Assembly (NCBI GenBank): GCA_013698395.1
Contig: JACCUZ010000266.1
Coordinates: 1 to 21,241, forward strand
DNA length: 21,241 bases
Direction of reading: 5' to 3'
DNA from: Sporichthyaceae bacterium
GTDB lineage: Bacteria; Actinomycetota; Actinomycetes; JACCUZ01
Below the pieces are notes generated by a model. It searched no databases, was not told where the DNA came from, and was given only the letters and a program-made list of their open reading frames with translations. Position numbers and translations under genes: made by a program. Positions 12,804 to 19,885 of this stretch are shown here, one piece after another; position 1 is the first letter of the stretch, and each line of letters opens with the position of its first letter.

Positions 12804-14351
12804 ATGGCCGACCGACGATCGAACGTCACCTACCGCGAAGCCGAGCAGGACTACTTCGCCAAGCGGGCCCTTCGCCGGCACGCCGGCGTGTGGTCGCTGT
12901 GGGCACTCGGCGTCGCGGCCGTCATCTCCGGGGACTTCTTCGGCTGGAACTTCGGGCTGGAGTTCGGCTTCGGCGGGCTGCTGGTCGCGACGCTCGTCAT
13001 CACCGTGATGTACCTCGGCCTCTGCTACTCGATCGCCGAGATGTCCCCCGCCCTGCCCCACACCGGCGGCGCGTACTCGTTCGGCCGGACCGCCATGGGC
13101 CCGTGGGGCGGCTTCATCACGGGTGTCGCCGAGAGCATCGAGTACGTCGTCACGCCGGCCGTCATCGTGGTCGGCATCGGTGGCTACATGGACTCGATCA
13201 CCAGCGACCTGTTCGGCTTCTCGATGCCTGCCCCCGTCTGGTGGGCCATCTTCTACGCCCTCTTCATCGGGCTCAACGTCATCGGTGTCGAGGCGTCGTT
13301 CCGCTTCTCGGTCTTCATCTGCCTGGCCGCACTCCTCATCCTCGTCGTGTTCTGGGCCGGAGCGCTCACCAAGCTGGACTTCCAGGCCCAGGCCATCGAC
13401 TCGGTGGGGGGCTGGTTCCCCGAGGGGGTCAGCGGCATCTTCTTCGCCATCCCGTTCGCGATCTGGTTCTACCTGGCCATCGAGGAGCTCCCGCTCGCGG
13501 CAGAGGAGTCCCACGACCCGCGTAAGGACATCCCCCGCGGCACGATCTACGGCATGTTCACCCTGATCGTCGCGGCGTTCCTCACGCTGTTCCTCAGCGC
13601 CGGGATCGCGCCCGGATCGAAAGGCCTCAGCGAGTCCGCCGAGCCGCTGTTCGACGGGCTCAAGACCATCTTCGGGGACGGCACGGCCGCCTCGCTGCTC
13701 GCGCTGATCGCGGTCACCGGCCTGGTGGCCAGCTTCCACACAATCATCTTCGCGTACGGCCGGAACATCTACTCGCTCTCGCGAGCCGGGTACTTCCCCA
13801 ACGCACTATCGGTCACCCACGGCACGCGGCAGACGCCGCACGTCGCGCTGCTGCTCGGCGCGGTCATCGGGTACATCCTCGCGCTGATCCTGCAGTACTC
13901 CGGGTCGGACAGCGTCGGCGCGGCGCTGCTCACGATGGCTGTCTTCGGTGCCGTCATCTCCTACGTCATGCAGATGGTGTCGTTCGTCCTCCTGCGCCGG
14001 AACCGGCCCAACATCGAGCGTCCGTACCGCAGTCCGCTGGGTGAGGCGGGCGCCATCGTCGCCGGCGTCATCGCGGCGGTCTCGCTGGTGTCGCTGTTCT
14101 TCAACGCCGACTATCGGCCGGGCATCGTCGGCGTGGCGATCTGGTTCGCCCTGTCCGTGGTCTACTTCGCCGTCGCGGGGCGGCACAAGCTGATCCTCTC
14201 GCCGGAGGAGGAGTTCGCCATGACCGGCGGCGAGCATGGCGCGCACCTCGAGACAGAAGGTTATGGGCGCACTCACGTCGGCGACATCGCAGCCGGAGCG
14301 GCTGGGCGAGACCCGCGCGATCCTGGAGGACCGTCCGCGCCGGCCGGCTGA
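12804..14351 (+). CDS. APC-superfamily permease, ethanolamine-permease type
   Basis: A 515-residue inner-membrane protein with about 12 predicted membrane spans between residues 30 and 458. The first span region contains LGVAAVISGDFFGWNFGL (35-52), close to what I recall as the hallmark of the ethanolamine permease family (TC 2.A.3.5). Further marks are SPALPHTGGAYSFGRTAMGP (81-100), EELPLAAEESHDPRKDIPRG (227-246) and AYGRNIYSLSRAGYFP (317-332). A 55-residue hydrophilic tail (461-515), rich in Glu, Gly and His, follows the last span and is longer than usual. Start ATG 12804 has an AGAGGG ribosome site at good spacing. It is divergent from the amine ligase and is followed by the FadR-type regulator, so it probably imports the amine that the ligase glutamylates. 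Ethanolamine is the best guess; other small amines are possible. Confidence 0.93.
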   Translation: MADRRSNVTYREAEQDYFAKRALRRHAGVWSLWALGVAAVISGDFFGWNFGLEFGFGGLLVATLVITVMYLGLCYSIAEMSPALPHTGGAYSFGRTAMGPWGGFITGVAESIEYVVTPAVIVVGIGGYMDSITSDLFGFSMPAPVWWAIFYALFIGLNVIGVEASFRFSVFICLAALLILVVFWAGALTKLDFQAQAIDSVGGWFPEGVSGIFFAIPFAIWFYLAIEELPLAAEESHDPRKDIPRGTIYGMFTLIVAAFLTLFLSAGIAPGSKGLSESAEPLFDGLKTIFGDGTAASLLALIAVTGLVASFHTIIFAYGRNIYSLSRAGYFPNALSVTHGTRQTPHVALLLGAVIGYILALILQYSGSDSVGAALLTMAVFGAVISYVMQMVSFVLLRRNRPNIERPYRSPLGEAGAIVAGVIAAVSLVSLFFNADYRPGIVGVAIWFALSVVYFAVAGRHKLILSPEEEFAMTGGEHGAHLETEGYGRTHVGDIAAGAAGRDPRDPGGPSAPAG

Positions 14352-14396
14352 GCGGGACCGGCTGAGCGGCACCGTCAGGTCGCGGACCGGGCCGGC

Positions 14397-15128
14397 GTGT
14401 CCGGGAGCCACTGGGCGCAGGCGCGGCCGGCCTTCCGCCGGATCCGAGGCGGCAACGCCTACGAGGAAACAGTCGAGCGCCTCCTGCAGGCGGTGAAGCT
14501 CGGGCAGGTGCCGGTCGGGGAGCGGTTGCCGAGCGAGCGGGAGCTGGCGTCGGCTCTCGGGGTGAGCCGGCCCACATTGCGCCAAGCCGTCAACGCGCTG
14601 GTCGAGGCCGGTTACCTCGAGTCTCGCCGCGGGCGCTACGGAGGCGCCTTCGTGCTGCCGCCGCAGGAGTGGCGTCGTGACCAGCGTGACGCGCGCCAGA
14701 TCGCCATGGAAATGGGCAGCGACATCACCGACGCCCTGCTGCTGCGCGAGGTGCTCGAGCCCGGCGCGGCGGCGCTGGCGGCTGGTTCTTCCCACCCGAC
14801 GGGAGCAGTTGGCGAGCTGCGCGCTGCTCTGGCCTTGGAGCGAGCAGTCGGTGTGGAGGACTACCGCCCGGCCGACAGCAGGTTGCATCTGGCGATCGTG
14901 TCGCTGGTCGGTTCACGGTCACTGTCGGCGGCCGTGTCGGACAACCGGATGCGTCTCAACGACCTGCTCGACGCGATTCCGCTGTTGCCGCCGAACATCG
15001 TCCACTCCCGAGCGCAGCACGCCCGCATCGTCCGGGCCGTTCTCTCCGGTCGGCCGGATGCTGCCCGGCGCGAGATGGCGGGGCACCTCGACGCCACCGC
15101 CTCGTTGCTACGAGGGTTCCTCACCTGA
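14397..15128 (+). CDS. GntR-family regulator, FadR/FCD subfamily
   Basis: A 243-residue protein. The N-terminal winged helix is about 22-88, with the GntR signature LPSERELASALGVSRPTLRQ (44-63). The C-terminal FCD domain is helical, with metal/ligand residues Asp160, His164, His208 and His230 in their expected spacing. FCD regulators often bind a metal and a carboxylate effector and repress neighbouring catabolic genes. Start GTG 14397 lies 45 bp after the permease stop and has only a poor ribosome site; the frame upstream has no ATG. It is likely co-transcribed with the permease and controls the ligase/permease divergent region. Its last 8 bases overlap the end of the convergent alpha/beta hydrolase. 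Confidence 0.93.
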   Translation: MSGSHWAQARPAFRRIRGGNAYEETVERLLQAVKLGQVPVGERLPSERELASALGVSRPTLRQAVNALVEAGYLESRRGRYGGAFVLPPQEWRRDQRDARQIAMEMGSDITDALLLREVLEPGAAALAAGSSHPTGAVGELRAALALERAVGVEDYRPADSRLHLAIVSLVGSRSLSAAVSDNRMRLNDLLDAIPLLPPNIVHSRAQHARIVRAVLSGRPDAARREMAGHLDATASLLRGFLT

Positions 15129-16047
15129 CAGACCGGCGCCCCGTCCGGCGGTCGACCGCCGCGAGGAACCCCCGCGCCGCGTGGGCGACGACCTCCGGAT
15201 GCTCCATCTGGGACACATGCCCGCTGTCGGGGATGGTCATCAGCGCAGCGTCCGGGAAGGTCCGGGCCGCCCGGGTAGCGGTGCGCGGGTCGACCAGCCT
15301 GTCCCGCAGGCCGTAGACGAGCAACGTCGGCGTGTGGACGTGGGCTACGAGCCGCCACAGCGGCCAGGCGCGTGGGCGGACGTAGGCCGACATCAGGCTG
15401 CGCAGCGACAACAGCATCGCCTCGGACTCGTGCTCGAGCTGGGCGCGTCGCTCGGCCTCGGTCCTGGCCTCCTCCACGCGTTGCGCCGGCACCCGCGCGG
15501 GGTCGGCGTAACAGAGGGCCAGCGTGGCCCGTACTCGCTGCTCCACCGGGTACCGCCCCAACCGGCGAGCCAGTCGCTGCCCGGCGAACGGCACCGCGAG
15601 GGCCGGCAGATGGATGTTGGTCGCACGCGGCCGCAGCACCGGCAGCGCCGGGGACACCAGGGTGAGGGTCCGCACCAGCTCCGGTCGAGATGCCGCGACG
15701 ACCAGGGCCACCGTTCCGCCGAGTGAGTTGCCGAACAGGTGGACCGGGCGGCCCGTGTTCGCCTCGATGAGATCAGCGACCACGCGCGCGTGCGCGCGCA
15801 CGGAATAGTCGCGGTCGACCGGCGGGGGTGACCAGCCGAAGCCGGGCAGGTCCGGTGCCAGCGTGTCGAGCCGGTCCTGCAGCAGCCCCATGACGTCGGT
15901 CCAGTTCGACGCGGAACCGCCCAGACCGTGCACCATCACCGCCGGCTCAGCGGCGTCACCGGTGGGCGGCGCCGCACGCACGTGCACGTTCCCGGACGGC
16001 AGGTCGACCAGCCGCCCTGGCCACGGCGGCCGGACCGGTGCGCTCAC
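15121..16047 (-). CDS. Alpha/beta-fold hydrolase
   Basis: A 308-residue protein. It has HGLGGSASNW (40-49) for the oxyanion hole, the nucleophile elbow GNSLGG with Ser108, an acidic residue in YGLRDRLVD (Asp249 or Asp253) and His277 in DSGHVSQMEHP. The triad is complete, so an active esterase, lipase or C-C hydrolase is likely; the substrate is unknown. A lid domain spans about 145-235. Start GTG 16047 overlaps the stop of the upstream unknown gene by 4 bp (GTGA), showing tight coupling to it. From memory an alpha/beta hydrolase is common near this TetR-DUF3107 neighbourhood in actinobacteria, so it may belong to the conserved flank rather than to the amine cluster. Confidence 0.9.
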   Translation of the reverse strand: MSAPVRPPWPGRLVDLPSGNVHVRAAPPTGDAAEPAVMVHGLGGSASNWTDVMGLLQDRLDTLAPDLPGFGWSPPPVDRDYSVRAHARVVADLIEANTGRPVHLFGNSLGGTVALVVAASRPELVRTLTLVSPALPVLRPRATNIHLPALAVPFAGQRLARRLGRYPVEQRVRATLALCYADPARVPAQRVEEARTEAERRAQLEHESEAMLLSLRSLMSAYVRPRAWPLWRLVAHVHTPTLLVYGLRDRLVDPRTATRAARTFPDAALMTIPDSGHVSQMEHPEVVAHAARGFLAAVDRRTGRRSVR

Positions 16048-16874
16048 CGCTCGGCGCCCTCCTGGACAACCACTGCCCCGAGCCGCCTGTTGACGGCCGC
16101 GAGCACGGCTCGGATCACTCCCTGTCCGGTGTCGTCGCGTACCACCGACGCGCCCGCCAACCGCTGCGATGCCCGCTCGGTGACCATGGTCACGACGACG
16201 ACGGCAGTGCGATCGGTGCCGGTCTCGGTGACCTCGACGTGGTCGAGGTCGAAGCGGGCGACGCCGGGCACGAAGGCCTCGACGGCGCGCAGTGTCGCGA
16301 CGGCGACGGCACGGTTCAGGCTGTCAGCGGTCGATGTGCCCTCGGCAGCGCCCTCGAAGGAACGTTGCCCGGACGACAGCGACACGATGACCGAGGTGGC
16401 CAGACCGGCGGACACCAGCTGGACCCTTTCGACAACCAGGCGCCCGGCGGCCTCATTCGCCTCCGGCTCCGTCGGCTCCGTCGGCTCCGTCGATTCCGCG
16501 GTCTGCTCGGCCGCGGACTTGACTGCATGGTCGGGCGGTGGCCCTCCCGCCGGACCGCGGTCGGGCAGCGGGGATGGCGCGGCACCCTCATCCCGCGGTG
16601 GCACGGGAGCCTCAGGGCGTACGTCGGCAGGCGGCTCCCCCGCCTGCTGCGCATCCTCCTCGATCACCCGGACCCGGTCGGTGTCGACCGCCAGGCCGAA
16701 CCGGCTGCGCAGCAGGCGGTTGACCTCCCCGGCCACGCCTACCTCGTCCACTCCGGGGGCCAGCTGGAGACGCAGGGTCCCAGGCCCGTCGCCCAGTGGC
16801 TCGACCGCCGCGGCAGCCACTCCGGGAACGCCGAGCAGCGCCGCGATGAGGTCGCTGTGGTCAGTGGCGGTCAC
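16044..16874 (-). CDS. Hypothetical protein, two domains joined by a Pro/Glu-rich linker
   Basis: I do not recognise this 276-residue protein. An N-terminal part (about 1-75) has alternating strands and a helix (VAGEVNRLLRSRFGLAVD). A linker (about 76-140) is rich in Pro, Glu and Ala and contains three Thr-Glu-Pro repeats encoded by a 9-bp tandem repeat. The C-terminal part (about 144-276) has a strand-strand-helix look (VERVQLVSAGLATSVIVSLS, then ADSLNRAVAVATLRAVEAF, then VIRAVLAAVNRRLG near the end), reminiscent of small regulatory or ACT-like folds. No signal peptide or membrane span is seen. Start GTG 16874 and the 4-bp overlap with the hydrolase gene downstream make it a real gene. Upstream, 57 bp separate it from the DUF421 gene. 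Confidence 0.75.
   Translation of the reverse strand: MTATDHSDLIAALLGVPGVAAAAVEPLGDGPGTLRLQLAPGVDEVGVAGEVNRLLRSRFGLAVDTDRVRVIEEDAQQAGEPPADVRPEAPVPPRDEGAAPSPLPDRGPAGGPPPDHAVKSAAEQTAESTEPTEPTEPEANEAAGRLVVERVQLVSAGLATSVIVSLSSGQRSFEGAAEGTSTADSLNRAVAVATLRAVEAFVPGVARFDLDHVEVTETGTDRTAVVVVTMVTERASQRLAGASVVRDDTGQGVIRAVLAAVNRRLGAVVVQEGAER
16465..16491 (+). repeat. 9-bp tandem repeat (GGCTCCGTC x3) inside the hypothetical gene
   Basis: Three exact copies plus a diverged fourth (GATTCCGCG) encode Thr-Glu-Pro repeats in the linker of the unknown protein on the minus strand. This is a slippage-prone spot that can vary linker length by whole codons. Confidence 0.9.
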
Positions 16875-16931
16875 ACCGCGGAGTCTGGCATCCCCCAGCC
16901 GCCTCGACCCAAGCGAGTGGCCCGCCGGACG

Positions 16932-17387
16932 CTACGCAGGGCCCGAGTGGCTGCGCTGGAAGAACGAGAGGGAACCATCGTTCTCGAGGACGGCCAGGTC
17001 GATGTCCTCGAGGCGCCGGACGCCCTGCTTGCGCGCCGCCTCCAGCAGCTCGGTGTCCGTCAGCCGCTCCAGGCGCATGACGTCATCCTGGAGCTGACCG
17101 GACCTCACCACCACGGTCGGCCGTCCTTCGAGCACCGGTCGGGTGCGGGGGAACCGCCAGGAGACGTAGGACAGGAGCACGGACAGCAGTGCAAACGTAC
17201 CCACCGTCATCACGGCACCGCTGACGGAGTAGTCCTCCTGGGTGACCCCCTGCTGGACCAGGTCTCCCATCGTCACGAGCAGCACGAGCTCGAAGGCCGA
17301 GAGCTGTCCGAGCTCCCGCTTCCCGACGACCCTGGTCACCAGCCAGAGGAAGCCGAACATCACGAACGACCTGATCACGATCTCCAT
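16932..17387 (-). CDS. DUF421 (YetF-like) membrane protein
   Basis: A 151-residue protein. Two to three membrane spans lie in the first half (about 5-21, 33-50 and 57-77), with the family stretch RVVGKRELGQLSAFELVLLV (19-38) and MGDLVQQGVTQEDYS (40-54). The cytosolic C-terminal domain includes GRPTVVVRSGQL (88-99) and ends near 151. The function is not established; YetF-type proteins are inner-membrane proteins. ATG 17387 overlaps the stop of the upstream gene as TGATG, a strong coupling signal, and fits the usual family start. A GTG at 17402 would add five residues. Confidence 0.9.
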   Translation of the reverse strand: MEIVIRSFVMFGFLWLVTRVVGKRELGQLSAFELVLLVTMGDLVQQGVTQEDYSVSGAVMTVGTFALLSVLLSYVSWRFPRTRPVLEGRPTVVVRSGQLQDDVMRLERLTDTELLEAARKQGVRRLEDIDLAVLENDGSLSFFQRSHSGPA

Positions 17388-17917
17388 CAGGGCATCACCC
17401 ACATCCGGAAGCGGACCGAGGCGACGACCTGGCCGTCGACGAGGACGGCTGTGTGGTAGACCTCGGTCGAGCCGTTCTGGTCCGGCGCGGTCCGCGCGTC
17501 CAGGCTGATCCGCAGCGTGTTCCCAGGAGGCGGGTCGAACTCGTACAGCAGCCGGCTTGCGGTGGCCGTCTCCTTGCCCGGGTTCGGATAGAAGTTCTGG
17601 AAGTCGAAGCGCTCGGGCAAGGAGTTGCTCAGGGCGAGGGTGACCGGGCCTGAGAAGCCGCCCACGTGCTGCACGGTGACATGGAACGGCACAGCGATGC
17701 CGGCACGGGTCACCTGCGCGTGCTCCACGCGCAAGGTCCAGCCGTCGGGTGACCGGGCGGTCACCGTGGACGATCGGATGCCGAGGAAGCCGGAGATGCC
17801 GAGCAGCAGCAGCAGTCCGATGACTGCCAGCCCCACCCGGCGTAGGTCCCGTGCCCGCCGGACCGCGCGCGCGTCGCGGGCGCCTACCAGCGTGGCCACG
17901 TCCCGCGCACGCTGCAT
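17387..17917 (-). CDS. Membrane-anchored protein of unknown function, partner of the DUF421 protein
   Basis: A 176-residue protein with a basic, Arg-rich N-terminus (about 1-27), one membrane span (about 28-47, VGLAVIGLLLLLGISGFLGI) and a beta-rich domain outside the membrane (about 50-176). By the positive-inside rule the basic end is cytosolic and the beta domain lies outside. The stretch VPFHVTVQHVGGFSGPVTLA (76-95) looks like an immunoglobulin-like or CARDB-type strand pattern, and I cannot assign a family. I chose ATG 17917, preceded by an AGGCAG ribosome site; the longer frame would run through the divergent gene. The stop overlaps the DUF421 start, so the two are made together and probably interact. 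The gene is divergent from the small acidic protein across 81 bp. Confidence 0.8.
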   Translation of the reverse strand: MQRARDVATLVGARDARAVRRARDLRRVGLAVIGLLLLLGISGFLGIRSSTVTARSPDGWTLRVEHAQVTRAGIAVPFHVTVQHVGGFSGPVTLALSNSLPERFDFQNFYPNPGKETATASRLLYEFDPPPGNTLRISLDARTAPDQNGSTEVYHTAVLVDGQVVASVRFRMWVMP

Positions 17918-17998
17918 GACGCGCTGCCTATCACGCGGCAGGGGTGCCCACCCGTAGGCTCGCCGCGACCGAAATTGCGCACGACTGAGAGGCATCTC
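17918..17998. promoter_or_regulatory. Divergent control region (81 bp)
   Basis: This gap must carry promoters for the membrane-anchored protein on the left and the small acidic protein/TetR pair on the right. A GAGAGG ribosome site lies just before the right-hand ATG. No clear -35/-10 pair or dyad could be picked out by eye. Confidence 0.4.
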
Positions 17999-18196
17999 AT
18001 GGCCGAGCGAGAGACCGACTTCGATGGCGAGGTGGGCGCGGAGGTACCCGACGCGGACGCCCTGGAGCAGCGCAGGCCCGTCAGCGTCTCGGACCAGCGC
18101 GACGACGAGCTGGCGGAGTTCCCCGTCGAGGCCGACCCGGCGGACCGGGCCGAGCAGGCCAGGGTGGTCGAGACCGACGATGACGAATACCGCTGA
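17999..18196 (+). CDS. Small acidic protein of unknown function
   Basis: A 65-residue, very acidic protein (about one third Asp/Glu) with no hydrophobic core, membrane span or Cys. It is likely disordered or a short helical adaptor. The stretch FPVEADPADRAEQARVV (41-57), ending in DDDEYR, resembles small actinobacterial proteins I have seen but cannot name. ATG 17999 has a good GAGAGG ribosome site, and the gene overlaps the TetR start by 17 bp, so the two are co-translated. Codon use matches its neighbours, which supports a real gene. Confidence 0.75.
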   Translation: MAERETDFDGEVGAEVPDADALEQRRPVSVSDQRDDELAEFPVEADPADRAEQARVVETDDDEYR

Positions 18197-18842
18197 CCAG
18201 GGCGCAGCGGACTCCCCTACCCGCAGCACCCGCCTGCCCCGGTCCGCCCGCCGCCGGCAGCTGCTGGCCGCCGCGCAGCACGTCTTCGTCGCGCAGGGAT
18301 ACCACGCTGCAGCGATGGACGACATCGCCGACCGCGCGGGTGTCAGCAAGCCGGTGCTCTACCAGCACTTCCCGGGCAAGCTGGACCTCTACGTCGCGTT
18401 GCTCGAGGAGCACGCCGCAGCGATGGTGGAAGCCGTCCGGGTCGCGCTGGACTCGACCACCGACAACAAGCAGCGGGTCGCGGCCACGATCGCCGCCTAC
18501 TTCCGGTTCGTCGACGAGGACGGCGGGGCCTTCCGGCTGCTCTTCGAGTCCGACCTGACCAACCAGCCCGAGGTCAGGGAGCGCGTCGAAGGCACCACGC
18601 TGGCCTGCGCCGAACTCATCGGTGAGGTGATCCGCGACGATGCGGGCCTGCCCAAGGAGCAGGCCAGGCTGCTCGCCGTCGGCCTGGTCGGGATGGCGCA
18701 GGTGGCGGCCCGGTTCTGGCTCGCTGACGCCGGGTCGATCCCCCGCGACGCCGCTGCCCGGCTGCTCGCCAGCCTGTCCTGGCGGGGCATCGGCGGCTTC
18801 CCGCGGACCGGTGAGGCGCACGACGCACCGCACACCGACTAG
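18180..18842 (+). CDS. TetR-family transcriptional regulator
   Basis: A 220-residue protein. The N-terminal DNA-binding domain (about 22-75) has MDDIADRAGVSKPVLYQHFP (46-65) with the TetR recognition helix. The C-terminal domain is all-helical, with no recognised ligand motif. ATG 18180 lies inside the end of the small acidic gene, and no better start exists. It is followed 41 bp later by DUF3107. From memory a TetR gene next to the DUF3107 gene is conserved in actinobacteria (Rv3208/Rv3208A in M. tuberculosis). The regulator may control itself, the acidic protein and DUF3107. Confidence 0.93.
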   Translation: MTNTADQGAADSPTRSTRLPRSARRRQLLAAAQHVFVAQGYHAAAMDDIADRAGVSKPVLYQHFPGKLDLYVALLEEHAAAMVEAVRVALDSTTDNKQRVAATIAAYFRFVDEDGGAFRLLFESDLTNQPEVRERVEGTTLACAELIGEVIRDDAGLPKEQARLLAVGLVGMAQVAARFWLADAGSIPRDAAARLLASLSWRGIGGFPRTGEAHDAPHTD

Positions 18843-18883
18843 CCTGACGCCGCAGCGAGCGAACAGCGACGACGGAGGTTGCG

Positions 18884-19111
18884 GTGGAGGTCAGGATCGG
18901 TGTCCAGCACGTGGCGCGCGAGCTGGTGATCGAGAGCCCGGAGGACACCGATGCCATCACGACCGCCGTGTCCGCCGCGCTGACCGGTGAGAGCAAGATC
19001 CTTTCCATCGACGACGACAAGGGGCGTCGCGTCGTGGTGCCGGCAGAGAAACTGGCCTACGTCGAGCTCGGCGAACCGGGCACCCGCAGGGTCGGGTTCG
19101 GCGCCCTTTAG
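18884..19111 (+). CDS. DUF3107 family protein
   Basis: A 75-residue protein matching the DUF3107 pattern: MEVRIGVQHVARELVIESPE at the start, then a helix (DAITTAVSAALTG) and strand-rich KGRRVVVPAEKLAYVELGEP near the end. The family is restricted to actinobacteria, and its function is unknown. Start GTG 18884 has a clear GGAGG ribosome site (18874-18878). The stop codon lies in the loop of a perfect 10-bp hairpin, which probably ends the transcript. Confidence 0.93.
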   Translation: MEVRIGVQHVARELVIESPEDTDAITTAVSAALTGESKILSIDDDKGRRVVVPAEKLAYVELGEPGTRRVGFGAL

Positions 19112-19120
19112 CGCCGAACC
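19095..19120. terminator. Bidirectional terminator hairpin after DUF3107
   Basis: A perfect 10-bp inverted repeat, GGTTCGGCGC (19095-19104) and GCGCCGAACC (19111-19120), has a 6-base loop, CCTTTA. It sits at the junction of two convergent genes and contains the DUF3107 stop (TAG, 19109-19111). There is no T-tract, so it is the L-shaped hairpin type common in actinobacteria. Confidence 0.75.
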
Positions 19121-19135
19121 GGCCGGTAGGCGCCG

Positions 19136-19843
19136 TCAGGCCGACAGGCCAAGCGTCGCCATCCGCTTCGTGTGGTTGTCGGTGAGGCGCGCGAACATGC
19201 GGCCCACCTCGGCGAGGTCCGCGCCCCGATGGGCCATGCCGCCGACCAGCAACGCGGCCAGCGCGTCGCGCTCGGCCGCCACCCGCTGCGCCTGGCTCAA
19301 GGCCTCGCCGACCAGCCGGCGGCCCCACAGTGCGAGCCGGCCGGCGATGCGTGGTTCGGCCTCGATCGCGGCTCGGACACGGTCGACGGCGAACCTCGAG
19401 TGCCCGGTGTCCTCGAGCACCTGCAGGACCAAAGTCCGGGTGGAGTCGTCGAGGTAGGCCGACACCTCGCGGTAGAAGTCGGTCGCGATGCCGTCGCCGA
19501 CGTATGCCTTGACCAGACCCTCGAGCCAGTCCGACGGCGCGGTGCGCTCGTGAAAGGCCTCCAGCGCCGGCATGAACGGGTCCATCGCCTCCTCGGGCGA
19601 GACCCCCATGTCCTCCAGACGGGTCCGCAGGAGTGCGAAGTGGTTGTACTCCGCCACCGCCATCGCCGCCAGCGCCGCCTTGTCACCCACCGTCGGTGCA
19701 AAGGCGGCGTCGTCGGCAAGGCGTTCGAACGCGGTCAGCTCGCCGTAGGCCAGCGCGCCGAGCAGATCGACGACCGCGAGGCGGTAGCCGGCATCGTCGT
19801 CGGGCGGATCGCTGGGTGGCTCGCCGCCAGCGTCGGTCGTCAC
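19136..19843 (-). CDS. Ferritin-like-fold protein (MiaE-like, putative di-iron)
   Basis: A 235-residue helical protein with a likely di-iron site: Glu35 in YGELTAFERL, ExxH at Glu65/His68 (AEYNHF), a polar residue in VGDGIATDFY (115-124), and Glu144/His148 in LEDTGHSRF. The family is annotated as ferritin-like or tRNA-(ms2io6A) hydroxylase-like; substrate and reaction are not shown. It is cytosolic, with a short acidic leader (1-20). GTG 19843 is used because no ATG lies close to the conserved region and the longer frame is the antisense of the helicase gene. From memory a ferritin-like gene next to the DEAD helicase is conserved in mycobacteria (Rv3210c/Rv3211). Confidence 0.88.
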   Translation of the reverse strand: MTTDAGGEPPSDPPDDDAGYRLAVVDLLGALAYGELTAFERLADDAAFAPTVGDKAALAAMAVAEYNHFALLRTRLEDMGVSPEEAMDPFMPALEAFHERTAPSDWLEGLVKAYVGDGIATDFYREVSAYLDDSTRTLVLQVLEDTGHSRFAVDRVRAAIEAEPRIAGRLALWGRRLVGEALSQAQRVAAERDALAALLVGGMAHRGADLAEVGRMFARLTDNHTKRMATLGLSA

Positions 19844-19885
19844 GTCCGGCAGCGTATCGACGGTAGGCTGAAGGCTCGCATACTT

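Noticed and set aside
12453..13739. Long minus-strand frame over the permease
   Set aside because: It is highly charged, repetitive sequence antisense to clear membrane spans.
16465..16491. Possible CRISPR or regulatory repeat
   Set aside because: The 9-bp copies are back-to-back without spacers and encode Thr-Glu-Pro in frame, so this is a coding microsatellite.
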